From assembly GCA_036250225.1 (NCBI GenBank), contig JAPZLL010000020.1, positions 62,001 through 126,000 on the forward strand: 64,000 nt of DNA, written 5' to 3'. Position 1 is the first letter of the stretch. Every line of letters begins with the position of its first letter. This DNA is from Cercophora sp. LCS_1 (Eukaryota; Ascomycota; Sordariomycetes; Sordariales; Lasiosphaeriaceae). Shown piece by piece: positions 23,845-35,610 of this stretch. The translations under genes were made by a program, and so were the position numbers. The notes under the pieces were generated by a model. That model saw only the letters and a program-made list of their open reading frames with translations. It was not told where the DNA came from and made no database searches.

Positions 23845-26705
23845 TTCGTTTGGGTGCGGTTCCCGTTCAGGAACCGATGTGGTGCAAACTCTCTTCGTCT
23901 CCCGTCGAGGTTCTATGCTTCATGGTCCTCCGGTAGGTACTGTCGATGTTGTTGTCGTACCCGAAGATGAAGTGTAGAATGAGTGGGTCCTGGGTCATGG
24001 AGCCAAGATGAAGTGGAAAATCAACAGTTTTAAGAATCCAAGTGAACAAACTCCAAAAATTTCGGTGGTGCCCACGTACAATGTGTCTGGGATTTGGGGC
24101 ATTTCATCTACCTGCTTGGATTCGATGTTTGTGAAGGATGTGGTCTTCCGGATCTTCAACCAGGTTTTCAGTCTTGTCGATGAGCAAACGGCATTGTGAG
24201 TGGCCCCCGAGGGTAACGACATTGTGGCTTTCCTGGAGCCCAGAGAGATTGACCCAGGGGTTTTGGCATCGGTTTCCGAGTTTGGGGGCCACCCATTGAG
24301 CCGCATGAATACCGCCAAGACAAGCAGTATATGCGAAGTGGTGACGAGTTGGGGGTTGATAGCGCTCGGCTGCTCCCGCCCTGCTTGACAGCGCCCGATG
24401 CCAGATTCGGGAAGAAACCCGGCGGATGACGGCGTTTCGCATGAACCGTCTAACTAAAGATGTACAAAGCTATCAGGTGCTCGGCAGACGCAATCAAGTC
24501 GATACTGCGAGTCTGCGTTGCGAGTTGCACGCTGATGACACAACCAGAGGGTTTGATTGCCAAGGAAACGCGATTCCTTGCTTTGGCGTGATCTGGGTGG
24601 GGATCTTCACGGAGGTTTTCGAGATCGGCCGGAAGGTGGCGGGGTTGAACCTTCCCCAAGACAATGACAAAACCTGAAACAGCTTGCAGTGGTCCCAACA
24701 CCACCGGGTGGACATGTGAAGAGGCAAGCTCTGAATTTCCGTCCACATTTTGAAGGACTGGATCACGAGTCTCAGCCTGTACGATAGATATTCACGCTGA
24801 AATCCTAGTTGCACAGCTGCCTCTTGAAGAACATCATTACCTATCTACAATCTTCAATAAGTTCTCCACTTTGATTGTGCCTAGATAGGGGTCTCGTGCA
24901 CCTGACCAGCAAAACGTCCCCGATAAGAGTAGTGTTTAGTCTCGTGAGCAACTTGATCGGTCGCATCTTGGGTCCGTTTCATGGCGAACTGGGAGACTGG
25001 GCGTGTCCCGCCGTCCTTCAACGCCAAGTCTCCCTTGGGTTGTGATTCCTCCTGACTCGACGCAGTTTATTTTCAGTAGTTACGAGTTGCACTTCAATCG
25101 TGGAGTATGCTACAAGCGTTCTGCACCTAGACAGTTTCCTGGTACGTAATACCAGGCGTTCGGGGTCTGTCCGGCTCTTTGCTAACGTTGACCGGGACCC
25201 CCGATGCTATCAGAGTTCACCGTGTTCGTTGACTGGCCTCAGGTTTCCTGAGGAGGTGGGGAAGGTCTAGAGCTTACCCCGCCCTTCCTTGCTTTCCGTT
25301 GGTGCTATATCGAGGTCTGGGGGGAGGTTGCGGCTCAGGTCGGCTTTGGGCCGGACTCGTTCGGTCCACCGGACAGACTTTAGATGCTTACCCCGGAATC
25401 GACTTGGCCCGAGTGTTGTTAGAGTGCCCCGCAGAGTATCTTAGCAGCCCTAAACAGCACAGGGATGGATATTCCCTCCTTTCTATACGGGATGCCGCAT
25501 GGAGGGAAACCTATGCTCACCGCTGCTCTTTTCCCAGACAGGAAGGTGGGATACATAATTGAGGTGACTTCGGGGTGAGCGAACTGCAGCAACCTTGTGA
25601 TACTCTGGAATCTGGGCTTGGGGATCAAACGTGTACAGTATATGCATGTCTGCTGTTCCTTCCCCCCATTTGCTCCTCCAGTTACTCCGCAGCTCAGTGG
25701 TGGATGCAGGTGGCCTGCTGAGGAAGGAGCAACGGGGCGTTTTGCCATGGTGCATCGTTCCGCCAGACCAGGTTGCATCGGGTCAAGTGACGGCGAGTAA
25801 CTTTTGGGCGTTTGCCGAGTCTCTTTTCCCCGCGAACTCGCCGCCCCTACGAGCGATCGCCGGCGGGGCCCTTCAAGAAACTGACAAGTGCCGTTCGCAA
25901 GGACGTCACCAGCCCAATGGTTCACTTCTGCATTTGCTCTGCTGCCACCCTCTGGCCCGAAATGCCACCACGACGGCGTCAAATCCCCTCAATCGCCCAG
26001 TGCAAGCCCCTTGCTCTAACACGAGATGGGTCGCCGTCGCGCTTGACGAGAAGAAAGAGAAAAGAGAAAAATCGGCATCATCCGCGAGAGAAGACTTGGC
26101 CGTCTTGGCTGCGAACGGATCAAGCATTGCCAAGGCGCCTGGCAAGCCACAGTGTCACCGCTTGGCAGGTCGAATCTCTTGTCGGCGGAGGGTGATGCGC
26201 AATCTGACAGAAGCCAAGAAACTTCGGGCGCGCACGCGTGGGTGCGCCCACCGCTGCCCACCGCCGCCCCTTTCGGATACCCGCAGCAATTGACTCCCTC
26301 GTGCCTCGGGCGACGAGCTGTGGCAAGTCAGTGACAGAAACTGGGCGGGCATCCATCCAACCGATGATACCTCCTCCCTGACATTGCGTCGGCGCGTCGG
26401 CGCAACGCCGGCCATGGACCCCACCCGGCCAATGGATGAAATCATGGATGCCCTATCGGGCCACCGTCCCCATCTATAAGAGGCACTGGATGCCGATCCG
26501 AGAGTTAAGTGGTTGGCGTCGCACCACATTGTCTTACTCGGCCCCATAACCCCTCCCACTTTCCTCCCCTGTCGCCGTCCGGCGCAGAGCAGATATTTCT
26601 CACTGCCGCGGCGGGCTATACCGCTCCTCATAAACCGGCCGTCTCTGCCGTCTCACTCACGGCTCCCACAACCCCACCGACTCCTCAGTTCGAGATCACC
26701 CCAAG
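23845..26705. other. 2.9-kb divergent intergenic region
   Basis: It separates the rhodopsin-like gene from the carboxylate permease, which are divergently transcribed. Several overlapping minus-strand frames between about 23995 and 24814, and one at 25419-25982, were inspected; they show no recognisable domain. The permease promoter lies at the right end (see the TATA-like site near 26473). Confidence 0.5.
26473..26480 (+). promoter_or_regulatory. TATA-like element upstream of the carboxylate permease
   Basis: A CTATAAGA match (26473 onward) lies about 230 bp before the ATG at 26706 in a GC-rich context, a plausible TATA box with a leader of about 200 bp. Inference only. Confidence 0.35.
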
Positions 26706-28463
26706 ATGGAGTCGACACACGAGCCAGCAGATGCCGTCGCCAAGGGTGTTTTGGCAACAGCGCGGCAGTCATGGACTGACCTCTTCCGGTGGAAGCAGCG
26801 TGTCGTCGTGACGAATGCATAGTATGTGCTTTTCAGCTTATCGTTCGCGTCGGACCTGCGCCGTCACGCGTTTGAGACTGTTGCTCAACAGACCACTGGC
26901 AACGACAATCACATGAACTGACCAGCATCTCTGTCTAGTGGCGAGCAGGCTACAGAATGGGCAAAGCCCGTCCCATTACGCAACCCCATCAGCCTTATGG
27001 CCCAGCTTTCTGCGCGTGACTGGCTCTTCTTTATCGTTGGCTTCCTGGCGTGGAGCGCCGATGCCTTCGACTTCCATGCCTTATCGATCCAGCAGGCCAA
27101 ACTCGCTGCTTACTATGGAAGGAGCAAAACCGACATCTCAACCGCCATCACACTCACCCTGCTCCTCAGGTCCCTAGGGGCGGCCGTGTTTGGTCTTGCT
27201 GGTGACAAGTGGGGGCGCAAGTGGCCCATGGTTTTCAACATGGTTGTCCTGGGCATCCTGCAGATCGCAACCATCTACAGCACGACCTTTGCCCAGTTTC
27301 TCGGCGTTCGTGCATTGTTTGGTCTGTTCATGGGCGGAGTGTAAGCTTCCCCCGCCCCGATTTCGATCCCCACAAGTCCACTGACGCCACCACTCAGATA
27401 CGGAAACGCCATTGCCATGGCGCTGGAGAACAGCCCCGTGGATGCCCGCGGTCTCATGTCGGGCATTCTACAACAAGGATATTCATTTGGTTATGTGTGC
27501 GCCGCATGCGCCAATCTCGGCGTCGGTGGCGGCACCGAGAGCTGGAAGACCGTTTTCTGGATTGCCGCCGGTGCATCCATTGGCGTCGGTCTCATCCGCT
27601 GCTTCTTCCCGGAGTCTCGCCAATTCCTCGAGGCCCGCGCGGCCGGAAAGGCCCATGCGCACCCGTCGGCCTTCTGGAAGGAGACCAAGATCATGCTCGC
27701 CCAAGAGTGGAAGATGTGCATCTACTGCGTCATCCTGATGACTTGGTTCAACTACTACAGCCACACGTCCCAGGATAGCTACACCACCTTCATGCTGACC
27801 CAAAAGGAGCTAGACAACAGCGGCGCCTCTCGGGCATCCATCATCATGAAGGTCGGCGCCTGCGTCGGTGGTACTATCATTGGGTACATCTCACAGTGGT
27901 TTGGTCGTCGCCGCACGATCGTTGTTGCTGCTCTTATCTCCGCCGCCCTCATCCCGGCCTGGATCCTCCCCACTAAGGAATCGGCCCTCTCGGCCACTGG
28001 CTTCTTCATGCAGTTCTTTGTCCAGGGCGCATGGGGTGTCATTCCCATCCACCTCAACGAACTCTCGCCCCCGGCTTTCCGCTCGTCCTTCCCAGGCATC
28101 ACATACCAACTGGGCAACATGATCTCGTCGCCTTCAGCGCAGATTGTCAACGCTATTGCCGAGAACCACTTTATCATCAGCCGTTCCGGCAAGCTTGTTG
28201 AGGCCTATGGCCCGACCATGGGTATTGCGACGGCCATCATTGCCATGGGAATTGTGGTGACGGCGGCGTTTGGGCCTGAGAAGCGCGGTCGCGAGTTTGA
28301 GAAGATCAAGCCGGCTGGTATGAATGTTGTGCAAGAGGGCGAGAACACGAGCGACCTCGAGGTGGGGCGATCGCCATCGGTTGGAAGTGATGGGAAGGCG
28401 GGTGTGGAGCAACTGGAGGGTGGCCAGAACGAGAAGACCGCCAATGAGAAGAGGGAGACATGA
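26706..28463 (+). CDS. Monocarboxylate/lactate proton symporter, Jen1-like (MFS)
   Basis: Exons 26706-26821, 26939-27340 and 27398-28463 give 527 residues. After a hydrophilic N-terminus the protein has the 12-helix MFS pattern. The Jen family signature N-x-x-S/T-H-x-S/T-Q-D-x-x-x-T is present as NYYSHTSQDSYTT at residues 291-303, and the first loop has GDKWGRKWP, the MFS loop 2-3 motif. Jen1 members import lactate, pyruvate, acetate or dicarboxylates with protons across the plasma membrane and are usually glucose-repressed. LSARDWLFFIVGFLAWSADAFDFHA is the family-typical first helix (residues about 61-85). The C-terminal tail is acidic and Lys/Glu rich, a possible ubiquitin-regulated endocytosis region. 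The exact substrate is not resolvable. Confidence 0.92.
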
Positions 28464-29465
28464 TGTGTTTTCGGCATTGCTTGGCGTTTGCACTTTGGGT
28501 TGAATGGTCTAGCTATGATTGGGATGGGCAAACTTGGCATGTTGTCTGATACGTATTCGACGGGCTCTCTGATGATGGACTGGGATGGATTAGCGACGCC
28601 TTGCCCCGAGCAAAAGTCTGGCGTAAAGGTTGATGGATAATGAATAGAATAAATGATCTTGGTCAACATACGCTTTTGGTGAAAGAAAACTGCAGTGCAA
28701 AAGATTCAGAGGTCGCAAAATCCTGCCAGCATTTGTGTCAAGTTTTCCAGAGGTTGGCATCCAGGGCCTTGACTCTAGCTCACCGCCGTTCATTGCCAGT
28801 CTCAGCAGAACATGTGTTGGCGAGTTAGGTCTATCAAATCCATCAAATGATACTGCGATCATAGCCCCGGTTATTCCATTTTGTGATCGGCCTGGCCAAT
28901 TTTAGGGTGAGCTGAATGTAAATTAGTTGGCAGCAAAGTCCGTGGTTGGCTATATTTTGCGCGGCACTGGCCACAAGCAGAGTCAAGTCTCGTGTGGAAC
29001 GTGCGCAACGGGCGTGGGATTGGAGGACGCATGCAATGTGGGCAGTTGAGAGACTGGAGGCAAAATCAAAGCAAAGCCAAGTCAATGGGTTGTTGTCGCT
29101 TGGCAAAAGCAAACAACACAGGATGGCAAAAACAAGCTTGTAATTTAAAACACTAACAGGAAGAGCAAAAACCCGTTTCCTAGTAAATCTGTTTCCAATC
29201 TCGTACTGCGCTGTTGTCGATGAATCTGTTGTTTTGTGTTCGAAACGAAAATGAAATGGTTCCACACCAAGACTCTATCCCTCCGGAAATCAAATCAGAG
29301 CATATGAAATCAAAGTACGCGAAAGCGAAGCACAGCAATTGAGGGACATGAAATATAGCGAAGACATGAAAGTGAAGCCAATAACGCATTGCAACGTGTA
29401 TGAAAAGTGCCCATGGTGCTGAAGTCGATGTATGAGGCAAGGGTCCGCGTTCGGAAAGTCGTGGT
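28464..29465. other. Convergent intergenic region
   Basis: About 1.0 kb between two gene 3' ends, with AT-richer stretches. No gene seen. Confidence 0.5.
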
Positions 29466-31170
29466 CTACTCCAGGTACTGGTTTTGATTACCAGGAACCT
29501 GGCTGGCGTCCTCGGCTAGGAATTCCGCGTGGTAACCTATATAAGAACCTTGACCCTGATATCCCTCAACTTGGGCCGGAATCCCGTCAATCCCGGTGGT
29601 TGTAGCTGAGTAAGCCGAGAAGCTCGCGGGTGCTGTAGATACGTTTGGGAGAAGAGGGCGCTGGGACTGAGCGCGAGTGGTTCGAAGACCTTGAGATCGA
29701 GTGCGCTTTGTCGAGGTCGATGCCGATGCGTTCTCCACCTCTCCATATGTCTCAGTCTGCTCGCCTTGGCCCCCGTCCGGGCTAGTGGAGGAAGTGGAGG
29801 CAGCGGGACCAAGCTGGAGAAGCCTGACGCTATGGAGTTGACCTAGGGTATTATAAACTTCCTCGCGGTTCACACGGCCGTCAGTCTCTGTCACAGCAGA
29901 AAGCGCACCCATTATCTCTTCCAGCTCAAGGGGAGCGGGGGGCTGAAAATCTGTTTCATTGTTAATACGGTGGGGTAGAAGGAGAATGAGAGGAGGCGAC
30001 CCACTAGCTTCCGGAATGTAGTTAAGATCATCCTCCGGAAACAGCATCGCCCAAACACGATGCCAGGTGTTGATCTTGCTCGGGCCTTTTCTGCTGATGA
30101 GAACCGCCGTCTCCTCGTCCGTGATGCCATCTTCATATTCCCTCGCCGCATTGGACATGTTTCCAGTTGCTTGGGGCGGCGGCCTCTTGTGACATTTTTG
30201 GATATGGGTCCTGTACGCACGGTATGAATAAGGAATACATCATCGTCATGGTTTTGGGCTGGAAAATGGAGGGGACAGTACATACTTCAGAGTCGAAAGC
30301 TTGCTGTATGGGTTCCAGCAAAGAGGATGGTCCCTGAGGTTGAACCGGCTGATGTTGCGTTTTCGATACGGACAAGCCCACGGGAACTCGTCTGTACCAC
30401 CCTCCTCCTCGTTGACCCTCGGTCGCTTATCGCGCCGCCGATCTCTATGATTATCGTCATCTTGACCGCGAGAAGACCCAACAGCGCTTTTCCCTGACGC
30501 CCGAGCGTGTGAGGGTCTCTTCGAGCCAACGCTGCCGGCAAACTGGTTGCCTTGGGCAGAACCGTGAGAAGAACCCTCCGGTGCATCGGTGAAAGGCATT
30601 CTATAAGGCTATAATTGATGACGCAAAGTCGTCAGTGCGAGGAAGACAAGGGCTGGGACAGCGGTTGTGTTTATGCGTACATCGTAGTATCCATCTTGCG
30701 AGAAGCTGTAGTGCTCATTCGTTACGGTGTCGTCTAGCGATAACGTGTTCAGCCCAGTATTGATCGACGACAGCTCGTCTTGTGTTTTGCAATGGTACAT
30801 GCCCTGCAAAAGCATCATTGGTGAGACAGGAACAATCATGTGTTGGGTGTTGTACGGGACTCCTACCTTCCTGTTCCACAGTTAGTACGGCTTCATGGTA
30901 GAGAACGAGATGAAAGAGGTTGTGTTTAGCTGACCTTCTATGACCACCGTAGTCCCCGTCGTTGTCGGAGCCGCCGCCATAACCGTAATCGGCGACAGAA
31001 GTCGCCGAATCACCACAGCTGTGCGGCGGATGTCCAGGTTCGTAGCCTCCAGAGTACCGAGTGGTGTGAAGGCTGGCTGAATCCACGGGTCCTGTTTCTT
31101 CACAAGGTATATTGTACCAGCCATCGGTCCTGGGACTCGGGGTGAGCGCCATGGTGTCTTGGAACTCCAT
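29466..31170 (-). CDS. Fungal C2H2-like zinc-finger protein with a 4-nt microexon
   Basis: The model has five exons: 31170-30935, 30870-30867 (only 4 nt), 30803-30681, 30608-30286 and 30210-29466, giving 476 residues. The phases close exactly only if the microexon is included. The recognisable part is at residues about 197-238: FPWACPYRKRN, a cysteine about 20 residues on, then LKTHIQKCHKR. This is a degenerate C2H2 unit of a large fungal family in which the finger is followed by INTWHRVWAMLFPEDDLNYIPE-like sequence, also present here just downstream. Flanks are Gly/Ser/Asp and Arg/Lys rich; RRRDKRPR is a likely nuclear-localisation signal. Family members are presumed nuclear regulators of unknown function. 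The finger exons are solid; the first three exons are less certain, and a shorter protein starting at 30839 or 30599 is possible. Confidence 0.6.
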
Positions 31171-33019
31171 GCTCCAGCTTGTTTGCTTGTCGAGATAGTC
31201 TGGTGGCTTCAGATTTGGTTCTTAGGGGTCAAAAGAAACACGGCGGCGACTGGCGTAAGAAAGCGTGGGGAGTTGCGGCATCCCGGACGTACTTGTGCTG
31301 ATGATAGCTTTATAAGAGTGAACATGAAGTGTCCTAGTCTGCCCCACGACGCTCGGGCAAGGCATCCGCCGCAGTCGGCAGGGCTGACACGCCCCGAACA
31401 GTCAAGGACGGGTTGTAGTTGACCATAACTTGCTGGTGACCCAAACTGGCGACGCAGCTTCGGAGTGCTGGCAGCGGGTGCCGCGATTTGCTTGTTGGCG
31501 ATTGGTTTGTTACAGCTTTGTTGAACACAGTCGAATCATGTTGCGGGCAAATCTAGTCCTCACCGAGATTCAGTTCACCATCAGAGCTAGGAACCACTGC
31601 GAATCGACCAGGTGTCGTGGGAGGCGAAGCCACAGAGCAGGATACCTTCTGATTCCCCTCGCCAAGTTGGGCTGATCGACCATGTGCCGTGTTTGCTTGG
31701 GGGTGCCGCTTTAGGGCCCCAGGAACACAACATTGCTTGAGCCAAACGATGATTGCGCTCTGCCAGCACCGCGTCTAGCTGGCCAAACCCGGGCAGGTCA
31801 GCAAATACTGAGACGCTACTGCAACCTGCGCCTCACATTCTCTCCAGGTTTGTCTCCCACACCCCCTCCATCTCAGAATTTGCGGGACCAAGTTGTCAAT
31901 AGATCCTTTCCGAGAGGGTCGGAAGCGGGATCGCCCGCTAGCATTCAGAATTGGGCCTGACAAAGCCCCCAAAGTGAACTGGCTGGAGTGTCGCTGATGC
32001 CCTACTGAATAGGGGTAAGCAAAATAGACGCGAGCGTGTAACATAGTAGCGCCAATGCTGATCTGCCATGATATACCGCTTCGCCACGCGCCTTGCAGAT
32101 GGTGTGCGTAGTAGGGTCGCCTCCGATGCGGCCATAGTAGATTTTCACCACCCTACGAGGCTGTCCGCTGTTTAGGAGGCCCGGAAAACGGGTTATAACG
32201 AGCGGTGAGGGCGATGGGGTGTGGTACTGAGGTGTAAAACTTCTGGGCGCAATTGATGCCCGTTGACACATATGCCTAGGACAAAATCTTTAGCTTCGTT
32301 ACGCCCCCAATCAGGCTGCGTTGTCAACACGTCACCAATTCTGGACGTTGGTCGACGGCCGGGGAGGGAGGATGTCTCGGCAGGCAAGAGCACTCCTGCA
32401 TTTCGTCCGAGAGAAACTGCGAGAATCGGTCACTTGCCGAAGGAGCGTCGGAAGTGGTACCACGATCAAAATCACAGGCAGGCTCGCGCAGGGGAAGACG
32501 CGACCGCGATTGGATTTGGATGTTTGCCAGTCCACCCCGCACCAGCCAATTGATCCAGCTGCAGCCCTAACCCGCTGCCATTGCCCCGCAAGTTGGTGAC
32601 AAAATAATCCGCACCCCGACAAGTCCAGAAAGTGAGCAGGCGACTTCTTTTGCCATTTACTCGCCTGAATCAGTTTTATAGCGCTAAATATAATCTGACA
32701 AGCATATTTAAATTCGCTCAACAATGATATTTACTTTTGAAGGTTATCGAACGTCTGTTGAATACATCCATGCAGAGGAGTGCCCGTTGTGAGTTTTGGC
32801 GGGTGTGCAAGTAAGTTTTTTGTCGGCTTGCCCCTCTGTCCGGGGAAGTGTCCGTTGTGGCCCATGCACACTGGAAACAGCCCCGATTCATCGTGGTGAC
32901 GCCAAGTCACATGACCTCGCTTGGGAGACTCTGGCTGACCTTCAGCCAGCTTCGCGCCAGAGCCTATCGTCGCGCAGCGATTGTGGCTCAACCCTCTGCC
33001 TTCTTCACACAACGATAAA
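31171..33019. other. 1.85-kb divergent intergenic region
   Basis: It lies between the C2H2-like gene and TAF6, which are divergently transcribed. No gene, tRNA or repeat recognised. An AT-rich patch at about 32680-32750 sits some 300 bp upstream of TAF6. Confidence 0.5.
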
Positions 33020-34467
33020 ATGGCGACCGCAGATGGGCCGAAGCTCCTCTGGAACCAGGACAACGTCCGCGACGTAGCGGAATCCATTGGAATCTCTCTC
33101 GCGGACGATCCGTTGCGCATTCTCACGCAAGATGTCGAATACCGAATTGGGCAGGTCATCATCGAGGCCCTGCGCTTCATGCGCGCCGCCGGTCGCACGA
33201 CTTTGACCGTCCAGGACGTCTCGCAAGCGCTCCGAGTTCTCGATGTCGAGCCTCTCTACGGATACGAATCCACACGACCACTGCGATACGGCGAGGCAAG
33301 CCTTGGCCCAGGCCAACCGCTGTTCTACATTGACGACGAGGAAGTCGACTTCGAGAAGCTCATCAATGCGCCTCTGCCCAAGGTACCCCGAGACATCACC
33401 TTCACAGGTAGGTCACAAGGCGGGCAGAAGCAGGCTGGGGCAAAAATGCTGATTCTTCTCTAGCGCATTGGCTTGCCGTCGAGGGCGTCCAGCCGTCCAT
33501 CCCACAGAACCCGACCACCGCCGAGACGTCGTCTAAAGAGCTCCTGCCTAAGGGACCAGGTGCTAACCCCGCCTTGGCCGCGCTCGCAGGCAATGACAAC
33601 GTATCCTTCCGACCATCCGTCAAGCATATTGTCAGCAAGGAGCTCATCCTGTACTTCGACAAGATCCAGGCTGCCATCTTGGACGACGACCCTGATGACG
33701 AGAAGACACGATTGCGCGCCGCCGCTCTGAACTCTGTCCGCGCCGATCCAGGCCTGCACCAGCTTCTCCCGTACTTTGTCGCCTTCATTACCGATCTCGT
33801 CACACATAGACTCGACGATCTCTTCGTACTCCGACAAGTGATGGAGCTCGCCGAGGCCGTCATCCAGAACCCGCATGTTTTCCTGGATCCATATGCCAGC
33901 GCGCTTTCTGCACCAGTGCTCACCTGTCTGATGTCACGGAAACTGGGTGGATCAGATCAGGGCATGGACGCCATCAAGGACCAATACCGACTGCGAGAGC
34001 TTGCTGCCAGTCTGCTGGGCACCATAGCAAGGAAGTACAGCAAGACCAATGCATCTTTGCGGCCGAAGCTCACGCGGACCTGCCTCAAGTATTTCTTCGA
34101 CCCTACACGTAACCCGGCTGTGCATTATGGCGCCATTAGCGGACTTTCGGCTGCAGGCGGCCCCGAGGCTGTGCGTGTTCTGGTGCTCCCCAACATGAAG
34201 GACTTCGACGCATCAATACTGCAGCCTTTGCAAGAGAAGGGCGAGTCGAGCCGCATCGAGTTTGACGCTCTAGTAGGAGGTATCATGAAGGCAATCCAGA
34301 CATTGGTGGGTGGCGTGGCTGTGTCAAATGGGGTCAATGGCATGGACCTGTCAAGGGAGGCGGAGCAAGTTACCGACTTTTTGGGGCCTACCATTGGACA
34401 ACGTGTCGCAAGGCTGGGCAACCACACTTTGAACAGGGCGATTCTGGAAGTGAGGCATCTCGAGTAG
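33020..34467 (+). CDS. TAF6: Transcription initiation factor TFIID subunit 6 (TAF6)
   Basis: Exons 33020-33407 and 33464-34467 give 463 residues. Residues about 5-75 form the TAF6 histone-fold (LWNQDNVRDVAESIGI, then DVEYRIGQVIIEALRFMRA), which pairs with TAF9 in TFIID and SAGA. The linker PLYGYESTRPLRYGEA and the C-terminal HEAT-repeat domain (from about residue 170, with HQLLPYFVAFI, LMSRKLGG and VHYGAISGLSAAGGPEAVR) are both intact, so this is a full-length member. It is nuclear and essential in yeast. The 56-bp intron splits an alanine codon before HWLAVEGVQP. It is convergent with SDHC. Confidence 0.94.
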
Positions 34468-34864
34468 GGTGTTGGCGATGCTCCCGAAGTCTGCAGATAT
34501 CGTCGAGCGCGGCGTTTGGCGAAGAGAAAAATGACAGGCGTTTCGGATCGGCATTAAATGGGTGGTTTTTTTTTTTTGAGATTGTGGCCCGACCTTTTTG
34601 TAGCACCCCAGGTAAGGAGCAATGACTCCTGAGTAGACGAAAACCAACTGCTGATGAAACCATGCCGCGCTCAAGCCTGTGACAAAGAAACATAATCTTT
34701 TGCGTGGGCATAACTAATACACTGTTACATCCCGCCTGTCTATCTTCCCCGGCTGTCAGTTATCGTCACAACGCTCCTCCAGCCTTTCCAAGTTCTCTCC
34801 CTTCGACCCTTCCACCCAGTATAATCAACCCCCTGACCACACTTCCCTCGTCGTCACCACCATT
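34468..34864. other. Convergent 3' region of TAF6 and SDHC
   Basis: About 400 bp with a T12-13 run at about 34566-34578, probably transcript ends. Nothing else seen. Confidence 0.5.
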
Positions 34865-35610
34865 TTAAAGGAAGAGAGCCAAGTACAACCCTCCCACAAT
34901 CGACGCACCCCAGATATACCAACCACCCTGCACAATCGTCCTCCGCTTGAAGCCCTTGCCAAAGTCAAACACCAAGTGTCGCACGCCGTTGATCGCATGG
35001 TAGGTAAAAGGCCACGCGAGCGCAAACTTGAGCCCGCCCTTGACCGCCACAGGCAGCGCGCCAAATGCTGCCGCCAGCGACGCGCTCTCGAGGTGCCAGC
35101 CGAGGAGAGGAGCCGCCAGGTATGAGGCGCCAAAGAGGTACATGGCGCCGCTGAAGCCGGCGCCCGTGAAACGCTGCCAGATGGACGAGCCGAACCAGGT
35201 CTGCATCTTGTCGTAGACGTCGAGGTGGGGGGAGACGGGGCGCAGGAGGCGCTGCTTGGCGAGGAGCTCATGGGCGTCGGCTGGGGTGAGTTTTTGGGTC
35301 GCGACGGGCCTTGGGGGACTGGTTAGTTTCCCTTCGGATTGGCGGCCAGAGGGGGGGGGGGGATGGAGGGGGATAGGGATTGGTGGTTTACCTCATCTGG
35401 GTTGTTGATAGGGGAGAGGCGAGAGCCGCTTTGGCAATGTTGTGCGCCGTGAAGAAGGCATTGGGCTTGCCGGCCACTGTTTGGAGCGGTTAGCTACGAT
35501 GTTTCCGTTGCTTCCGTTGCGACTCGTTTGGATTGTTCAGGTTTTGGGGGACCAATTGGCGTTTTCGTACCTCGGCGGAGCGCCGTCGTTCCTACGCGCT
35601 GAGCAATCAT
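34865..35610 (-). CDS. Succinate dehydrogenase cytochrome b subunit (SDHC)
   Basis: Exons 35610-35571, 35476-35392 and 35318-34865 give 192 residues. The N-terminus (MIAQRVGTTALRR) is basic and amphipathic, as expected for a mitochondrial presequence. Mature sequence starts near RPVSPHLDVY and has three hydrophobic helices. His149 and His156 lie in YHAINGVRHL, the spacing of the conserved haem/quinone-region histidines of fungal SDHC. The subunit anchors complex II in the inner membrane and carries haem b and part of the ubiquinone pocket. Oddity: the quinone-site segment reads TWFGSSIWQRFTG; relative to the usual ascomycete motif as I recall it, there is one extra residue and the residue before the conserved Arg91 is Gln (Q90). 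It may be the main SDHC or a paralogue. Intron 2 holds a C12 tract (G12 on the plus strand at 35351-35362). Confidence 0.88.

Noticed and set aside
23995..24814. Overlapping minus-strand frames that might be a relic gene
   Set aside because: No consistent reading after trying plausible introns, and no recognised motif.
25419..25982. 187-codon minus-strand frame and short stretches loosely resembling ribosomal RNA
   Set aside because: No protein motif, and no extended match to rRNA I could support; likely a chance frame.
29860..29990. Possible 26-bp intron in the last exon of the C2H2-like gene
   Set aside because: GT and AG are present but 26 bp is too short for a fungal spliceosomal intron, and the frame is open without it.
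35351..35362. G12 homopolymer as a meaningful element
   Set aside because: It lies inside an SDHC intron, and homopolymers are common and error-prone; no function inferred.
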